Shown here: positions 59,067 through 64,000 of the stretch, piece by piece
Layout: each line of letters opens with the position of its first letter
Numbering within the stretch: the first letter of the stretch is position 1
Assembly: GCF_001952855.1 (NCBI RefSeq)
Contig: NZ_LPNO01000005.1
Coordinates: 1 to 64,000 of the forward strand
DNA length: 64,000 bases
Direction of reading: 5' to 3'
Origin: Pseudomonas sp. ATCC PTA-122608
Lineage (GTDB): Bacteria > Pseudomonadota > Gammaproteobacteria > Pseudomonadales > Pseudomonadaceae
Made by a program: the position numbers and the translations under genes
Notes under the pieces: generated by a model
Databases searched by the model: none
Told to the model about the DNA's origin: nothing
Seen by the model: only the letters and a program-made list of their open reading frames with translations

Positions 59067-60074
59067 CTAGTGATAACCGTCTTCGTGGGTGACCTTGCCG
59101 CGGAACACGTAGTAGCTCCAGAAGGTGTAGCCCAGGATGAACGGGATGATGAACAAGGTGCCCACCAGCATGAAGCCCTGGCTTTGCGGCGGCGCGGCGG
59201 CGTCCCAGATCGATACCGATGGCGGGATGATATTCGGCCACAGGCTGATCCCCAGACCGCTGTAGCCGAGGAAGATCAGCACCAGCGTCAGCAGGAACGG
59301 CGTGTAATGCGCATTACGGGCCACGGCGCGAATCAGGCCGTACATGGTCACCAGCACCAGAATCGGCACCGGCAGGAACCAGAACAGATTCGGCAGGGTG
59401 AACCAGCGCGAGGCGATTTCCGGATGAGCCAGCGGCGTCCACAGGCTGACGATACCGATCACCGCCAGCACCACGAATGCCAGGGGCCGCGCGAGGTTGT
59501 GCATCTTCTCCTGCAAGCTGCCTTCGGTCTTCATGATCAGCCAGGTGCAACCCAGCAGCGCATACGCCACGATCAAGGCCACCCCGCAGAACATCGTGAA
59601 CGGCGTCAGCCAATCCAGTGAACCGCCGGCAAACTGGCGGTCGACCACCGGGATGCCATCGATGAACGCCCCCAGCGCTACGCCCTGGAAGAACGTCGCC
59701 GCCAGCGAGCCGCCGATGAAGGCCTTGTCCCACAGGTGACGCTTGTCGTCCTTGGCCTTGAAGCGGAATTCAAACGCCACGCCGCGAAAGATCAGCCCAA
59801 TCAGCATCAGCATCAGCGGCAGGTACAGCGCCGAGAGCACCACCGAATAGGCCAGCGGGAAGGCGCCAAACAACGCCGCGCCGCCGAGTACCAGCCAGGT
59901 TTCGTTGCCGTCCCACACGGGGGCGACGGTGTTCATCATCACGTCACGGTCAGTCTTGCCCGGGATGAACGGGAAGAGAATGCCGATCCCCAGGTCGAAG
60001 CCGTCCATGACCACGTACATCATGATGCCGAAGATGATGATCACGGCCCAGATCAGCGGAAGATCAATACCCAT
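59067..60074 (-). CDS. cioB: Cytochrome bd-type (cyanide-insensitive) oxidase subunit II
   Basis: A 335-residue CydB/CioB subunit with eight or more membrane helices. It starts MGIDLPLIWAVIIIFGIMMYVVMDGFDLGIG and has NETWLVLGGAALFGAFPLAYS and FFQGVALGAFIDGIP, all family blocks. With CioA it forms the quinol oxidase that reduces oxygen at the inner membrane without a proton pump. It follows cioA by three bases and is followed by the DUF2474 gene. Confidence 0.96.
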   Translation of the reverse strand: MGIDLPLIWAVIIIFGIMMYVVMDGFDLGIGILFPFIPGKTDRDVMMNTVAPVWDGNETWLVLGGAALFGAFPLAYSVVLSALYLPLMLMLIGLIFRGVAFEFRFKAKDDKRHLWDKAFIGGSLAATFFQGVALGAFIDGIPVVDRQFAGGSLDWLTPFTMFCGVALIVAYALLGCTWLIMKTEGSLQEKMHNLARPLAFVVLAVIGIVSLWTPLAHPEIASRWFTLPNLFWFLPVPILVLVTMYGLIRAVARNAHYTPFLLTLVLIFLGYSGLGISLWPNIIPPSVSIWDAAAPPQSQGFMLVGTLFIIPFILGYTFWSYYVFRGKVTHEDGYH

Positions 60075-60077
60075 GGC

Positions 60078-61517
60078 TCAGTTCCCCTTGTTCAAGGTGT
60101 CGCCGTGATCGGCATCGGCACTGTCATCAGCCGCCGACAACGGACGCGCCGGTGTGCGTTTCTGCCCAGGACCACCGTGAGTAGGCTCGGTGCTTTCGTG
60201 GGTCACAGGCCCTTTGCGCACCAGGCGCATCATGTAGCCCAGGCCCGCGCCGAACAGCGCGAAATACACCACCACAAACAAAACCAACGTGATGCTCATC
60301 TGCGCAAAGCTGTGGTTGGACGAAGCATCCGCCGTGCGCATCAGCCCGTAGACCACCCACGGCTGCCGGCCGATTTCGGTGGTGAACCAACCGGCGAGAA
60401 TCGCGATCAGGCCGGACGGGCCCATCCACAGCGCCAGGTACAGGAACGGCTTGGACGTGTACATCTTGTCGCCACGGCGCAGCCAGAGGCTGAACAGGCC
60501 GGTGAAGATCATCAGGAAGCCCAGGCCCACCATGACCCGGAACGACCAGAACACAATGGTCGAATTCGGACGATCCTCAGGCGGGAAGTCCTTGAGGGCC
60601 GGCACCTGCTTGTCCAGGGAGTGAGTCAGGATCAGGCTGCCGAGGTACGGGATTTCCACCGCGAACTTGGTTTTTTCAGCTTTCATGTCCGGCCAGCCGA
60701 ACAGGATCAACGGGGTGGGCTCGTCGCCGATATTCTCCCAGTGGCCTTCAATCGCGGCGATCTTCGCCGGCTGATGCTTGAGGGTATTCAGGCCGTGGAA
60801 GTCACCGATGACCGCCTGGATCGGCGCGACAATCAGCGCCATCCACATCGCCATCGACAGCATGGTGCGGATCGCCGGGTTGTCCTTGCCGCGCAGCAAG
60901 TGCCAGGCCGCCGAAGAACCGACGAAGAACGCGGTCGCGACGAAGGCTGCCGTGGCCATGTGCATCAGGCGGTAGGGGAACGACGGGTTGAAAATCACGG
61001 CCAGCCAGTCGGTAGGAATCACCCGGCCATCAATGATTTCAAAACCCTGTGGCGTCTGCATCCAGCTGTTGGAGGCGAGAATCCAGAAGGTCGAGATCAG
61101 CGTGCCGACGGCCACCATCACCGTGGCGAAGAAGTGCAGCTTGCGTCCGACCTTGTTCCAGCCGAACAGCATGACTCCCAGGAAGCCGGCTTCAAGGAAG
61201 AATGCCGTGAGCACTTCATAGGTCAGCAACGGCCCGGTGACGGCACCGGCGAAGTCCGAGAAGCGGCTCCAGTTGGTGCCGAACTGATAGGCCATGACCA
61301 GACCGGAGACCACGCCCATGCCGAAGTTGACGGCAAAGATCTTCGACCAGAAATGGTAGAGGTCACGGTAGGTGTCGTTGTTGGTCTTGAGCCACAGGCC
61401 TTCCAGCACCGCAAGGTAACTGGCCAGGCCGATGGTGATGGCCGGGAACAGGATATGGAATGAGATGGTGAACGCGAATTGAATTCGGGCGAGATCTAGC
61501 GCCTCCAAACCGAACAT
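60078..61517 (-). CDS. cioA: Cytochrome bd-type (cyanide-insensitive) oxidase subunit I
   Basis: A 479-residue CydA/CioA subunit that carries the haems. The N-terminus MFGLEALDLARIQFAFTISFHILFPAITIG holds the high-spin haem His, and GRQPWVVYGLMRT is the quinol-side motif. The protein is shorter than E. coli CydA by the length of the Q-loop insert, the pattern of the cyanide-insensitive (Cio) type. The C-terminus is a charged tail. The start at 61517 is the family one; the frame runs to 61565. A perfect ANR-type site lies 159 bases upstream. Confidence 0.95.
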   Translation of the reverse strand: MFGLEALDLARIQFAFTISFHILFPAITIGLASYLAVLEGLWLKTNNDTYRDLYHFWSKIFAVNFGMGVVSGLVMAYQFGTNWSRFSDFAGAVTGPLLTYEVLTAFFLEAGFLGVMLFGWNKVGRKLHFFATVMVAVGTLISTFWILASNSWMQTPQGFEIIDGRVIPTDWLAVIFNPSFPYRLMHMATAAFVATAFFVGSSAAWHLLRGKDNPAIRTMLSMAMWMALIVAPIQAVIGDFHGLNTLKHQPAKIAAIEGHWENIGDEPTPLILFGWPDMKAEKTKFAVEIPYLGSLILTHSLDKQVPALKDFPPEDRPNSTIVFWSFRVMVGLGFLMIFTGLFSLWLRRGDKMYTSKPFLYLALWMGPSGLIAILAGWFTTEIGRQPWVVYGLMRTADASSNHSFAQMSITLVLFVVVYFALFGAGLGYMMRLVRKGPVTHESTEPTHGGPGQKRTPARPLSAADDSADADHGDTLNKGN

Positions 61518-61675
61518 AAGTCTTCCTCTGTCAGGTAATACAGAATGCTGGCTGGAGGCCTGCACCCACTGCCCCCACGGATATGGAGTGTGGCGAATTC
61601 AAATTCGTTTCTTTTTATAACCAACCACGCAGGGATTCTGGCCTTGCGGCCGCCAGAGCAATCCCGGCGAAGGTT

Positions 61676-61689
61676 TTGATCTGGATCAA
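61676..61689. promoter_or_regulatory. ANR/FNR-type box upstream of cioA
   Basis: TTGATCTGGATCAA matches the ANR/FNR consensus TTGATnnnnATCAA at all fixed positions. It is the only such site in the cioA upstream region. In P. aeruginosa ANR represses cio under low oxygen; the distance here (159 bases to the start) does not decide between repression and activation. Confidence 0.75.
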
Positions 61690-61839
61690 GCATTGCTGAA
61701 AGAGTAGTCCCATTTTCGCGAGAGCAAGGCGTGGTCTTTTGCCGCGTGACAGGTTGCCTCAGTGGTGAGTAAGGGTTGTGTGGGGGGAGATTGGGCTTGC
61801 GTTGGGTGTATATCCGTTATTTGGGTGATGGCTGGTATG

Positions 61840-62663
61840 GGTTCCGCTCTTACAGCCAGCCCTTTCAAGGTCTTTGGAAAAAGCCTCAAAACATGATCAT
61901 TTTTTGACCAAAAGAGATGTTGACTGAACCAAATTCAACTCGTTTTTTTCTTAATTTCAGCCTGGAATAGGCGTAGGACGCGATTTAGGCAAAGACCTTG
62001 AAAGGGCTGGCTCTTACAGCGGCTCACTTTTGAACAGCGCAAAAGTAAGCAAAACGCTCTTGCCCCACCACTCGGCACCTCGCCTAGGCTCGGTGTGCCC
62101 TCAGCTCCGGCAGCACGAAGCGGGCCGCCGCGACGGGGCGTCCCTGCCCCGTCGCGGCTAAACCGGCGTCCTGCCGGTTTACCCGCTCCGTACTGCCTAC
62201 GTTCGGCCAGCGTGGTTTAACGGGGCGCCTAAGATCAAGATCAAAAGCAGATCAAGGGCACAGCGGCCTACAGGCCGGCTTGAGTGTGGTGAAGCAACAG
62301 CAAAAGCTAAAGCGGGCACGCTCCCACAGAAAAGCAGCTCTGTTTTCGCTCTGGATCTTGCCTCTGCTTCTAACACTCAAGCCGGCCGGTAGGCCGCTGT
62401 GCTCTGGCTTTTGATCTGCTTTTGATTTTGATCTGCGGGCCCCGTTAACCACGATGGCCGCAAGCAGGCACGGTGGAGCGGGTAAATCGGCAGGGAAGCC
62501 GATTTAGCCGCGCCGGGCCATGGATGGCCCGTCGCGGCGGCCCGCGGAATCGGGCCGGAGTGCGGGCATGCCGAGCCTAGGCGAGGCACCGAGTGGTGGG
62601 GCAAAGACCTTTTGGTTACTTTTGGGGCGTTTGCCAAAAGTGACCCGCTGTAAGAGCGGAACC
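61840..62663. repeat. Large GC-rich composite palindrome
   Basis: The 1.28 kb between cioA and the MFS gene holds a nested inverted repeat. The outer arms 61840-61856 and 62647-62663 pair perfectly over 17 bases (GGTTCCGCTCTTACAGC). A 21-base perfect pair is at 61856-61876/61990-62010. Long arms run from about 62010 inwards: 62060-62093 pairs with 62571-62604 at 32 of 34, and 62259-62286 with 62374-62401 at 27 of 28, leaving an 87-base centre. No transposase or other convincing gene lies within. The ORFs it contains are by-products of the repeat. It could be a relic or a non-autonomous mobile unit. Confidence 0.8.
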
Positions 62664-62799
62664 ATAGGTGGCCGTTACCGAAGAAACGGATATGTACTCA
62701 GCCAGACTGAACATATCTCATCCCCCCAACCCACCACGCAACTATTGGTTACAAGTTGGTGATAACCTCACCGTTCCCCCACCCAGACCCGTCTCCCCG

Positions 62800-64000
62800 A
62801 TGCCCAGTGAACCCGCGCTGCTGTTACGTCATCACCGCCCTTTCATCGCGTTCTGGCTGGCGCGGATCTTCACCGCCAGCGGCTTCCAGATGCTCACCGT
62901 GGCCATCGGCTGGAACCTCTACCAACTGACCGGCAACGTGCTGGACCTGGGTTTGGTCGGCCTGGTGGAATTCGTCCCGCGGGTGCTGTTCATGCTGCAC
63001 ACCGGCCATGTGGCCGACCGCTATGAACGGCGCAAGGTCGCAGCCATCTGCCAAACCGTTCAAGCGTTGATCGCGCTGTCCCTGGCGATCGGCGGACTGA
63101 CCGGCAATGTCACCCGCGAGATGATTTTTATCCTGGCGTTCCTGCTGGGCGCAGCCCGCTCGTTTGAAATGCCCACCACCCAGGCCATGCTGCCGAGCAT
63201 CGTGCCCACCGCACTGTTTCCCCGCGCGGTGGCGTCGTCGCAGTCGGCACAGCAATTGGCCACCATTGTGGCGCCGGCCCTGGGCGGTTTGTTATACGCC
63301 TTCGGCAGCGTCTGGGTGTACGGCCCCACGGTGGTGCTGTACCTGATCGCCTGCGTGCTGACCCTCAACCTGCCTGCACGCCAGACGCCGCTGAACAAGG
63401 CCAAGGCGACCATGGATTCGTTGCTGGCCGGGATTCGTTTTATCCGCAGTCGGCCAGACATCCTCGGGGCGATTTCCCTGGACCTGTTTGCCGTACTGCT
63501 GGGCGGCGCCACCGCGTTGCTGCCGGTGTTTGCCAAGGACATTCTGCTGACCGGCCCATGGGGCCTCGGGCTGCTGCGTTCGGCGCCAGCGGTCGGGGCA
63601 TTGTTGATGTCGTTGTGGCTGGCACGGTTTGCCGTGGACCGGCATGTCGGGCGGATCATGTTTACGGCGGTTGGGGTGTTTGGCGTAGCCACCATTGCAT
63701 TCGGCCTGTCGACCTCGTTCTGGTTCTCCCTGGCCGTGCTGGTGGTATTGGGCGCAGCGGACATGATCAGCATGGTGATCCGCGCCTCGTTCGTGCAACT
63801 GGAAACCCCGGATGAAATGCGCGGCCGGGTGAGCGCGGTCAACGGGCTGTTTATCGGCGCGTCGAATCAGTTGGGCGAGTTTGAGTCCGGGATTACCGCC
63901 CACTGGTTCGGCACCGTACCCGCCGTGGTCATGGGCGGCATCGGCACGCTGTTGGTGACCGGGGTCTGGATCAAACTGTTCCCGACCCTGGCCAACCGCG
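62800..64000 (+). CDS. MFS transporter, EntS-like exporter (runs off right edge)
   Basis: A major facilitator protein, complete at the start and cut by the window end after 400 codons. It begins MPSEPALLLRHHRPFIAFW and shows the family's first loop signature GHVADRYERRK after TM2. Hydrophobic segments recur through the rest (about ten so far). PTTQAMLPSIVP and the RGRVSAVNGLFIGASNQLGEFESG block near the C-terminal end are typical of the enterobactin-exporter-like (EntS/MFS_3) group. The substrate is unknown; no siderophore gene is in view. The ATG at 62800 is 137 bases after the large palindrome and has no strong ribosome site. Confidence 0.85.
   Translation, partial: MPSEPALLLRHHRPFIAFWLARIFTASGFQMLTVAIGWNLYQLTGNVLDLGLVGLVEFVPRVLFMLHTGHVADRYERRKVAAICQTVQALIALSLAIGGLTGNVTREMIFILAFLLGAARSFEMPTTQAMLPSIVPTALFPRAVASSQSAQQLATIVAPALGGLLYAFGSVWVYGPTVVLYLIACVLTLNLPARQTPLNKAKATMDSLLAGIRFIRSRPDILGAISLDLFAVLLGGATALLPVFAKDILLTGPWGLGLLRSAPAVGALLMSLWLARFAVDRHVGRIMFTAVGVFGVATIAFGLSTSFWFSLAVLVVLGAADMISMVIRASFVQLETPDEMRGRVSAVNGLFIGASNQLGEFESGITAHWFGTVPAVVMGGIGTLLVTGVWIKLFPTLANR

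Noticed and set aside
62252..62762. Several 66-86-codon frames within the large palindrome
   Set aside because: They arise from GC-rich inverted arms, have no ribosome site, and give proline/arginine-rich text without family resemblance.

Overview
The window is chromosomal DNA of a Pseudomonas, most likely of the P. fluorescens group. Three things support this: MorA, MapZ (PA4608-type), KatB-AnkB, PA4570-, PA4575- and PP0621-type proteins; a gene order that from memory largely follows the P. aeruginosa clpB-to-fpr segment; and many paired REP elements of the pseudomonad types. Most of it is core genome on both strands, with small accessory patches.

Layout. 1-1100: the 5' end of an IS110-family insertion sequence interrupting a REP element, then a four-gene tRNA cluster (Asn, Pro, Lys, Pro). 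1.1-7 kb: clpB with a heat-shock promoter, pgeF, rluD, bamD. 7-11.1 kb: thiO and a minor-pilin cluster (pilV, pilW, pilX, pilE and a fimT-like gene) without pilY1. 11-18.6 kb: ispH, fkpB, lspA, ileS, ribF and murJ (isoprenoid, lipoprotein, flavin and cell-wall functions). 18.8-24.3 kb: rpsT, creA, proB, obgE, rpmA, rplU, ispB. 24.4-34.5 kb: small conserved genes, including one with a Fur-box-like site, fklB, a large unrecognised lipoprotein, a Lon-type protease with a degenerate ATPase motif, and DUF3015 and DUF4105 proteins.

34.5-37.3 kb is the main accessory patch: a palindromic repeat, a free-standing chorismate mutase-like gene, an A+T-rich orphan HsdR_N-type nuclease, and a DUF3077 gene preceded by a long leader that looks like structured RNA. 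37.7-51.3 kb returns to core genes: a Gre-like factor, gdhA, ettA, morA, glyA, the cstA-yjiX-yjiA operon and mapZ. 51.3-56.4 kb: radA, ankB-katB, mscL, fpr. 56.4-64 kb: a LuxR solo, rlmG, and the cyanide-insensitive oxidase operon cioA-cioB-DUF2474 with a perfect ANR-type site upstream. A ~0.8 kb GC-rich composite palindrome follows, then an MFS exporter running off the right edge.

The observations I would follow first are: (a) the IS110 leader, which can fold into two consecutive stem-loops in the place where IS110-group elements encode their bridge RNA, with the element inserted in a REP; (b) the DUF3077 leader with UUCG and GNRA tetraloop hairpins; (c) the large palindrome at 61.84-62.66 kb; (d) the orphan HsdR_N nuclease; (e) the LuxR solo with all AHL-pocket residues. 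I found no CRISPR array, no prophage and no complete defence operon.
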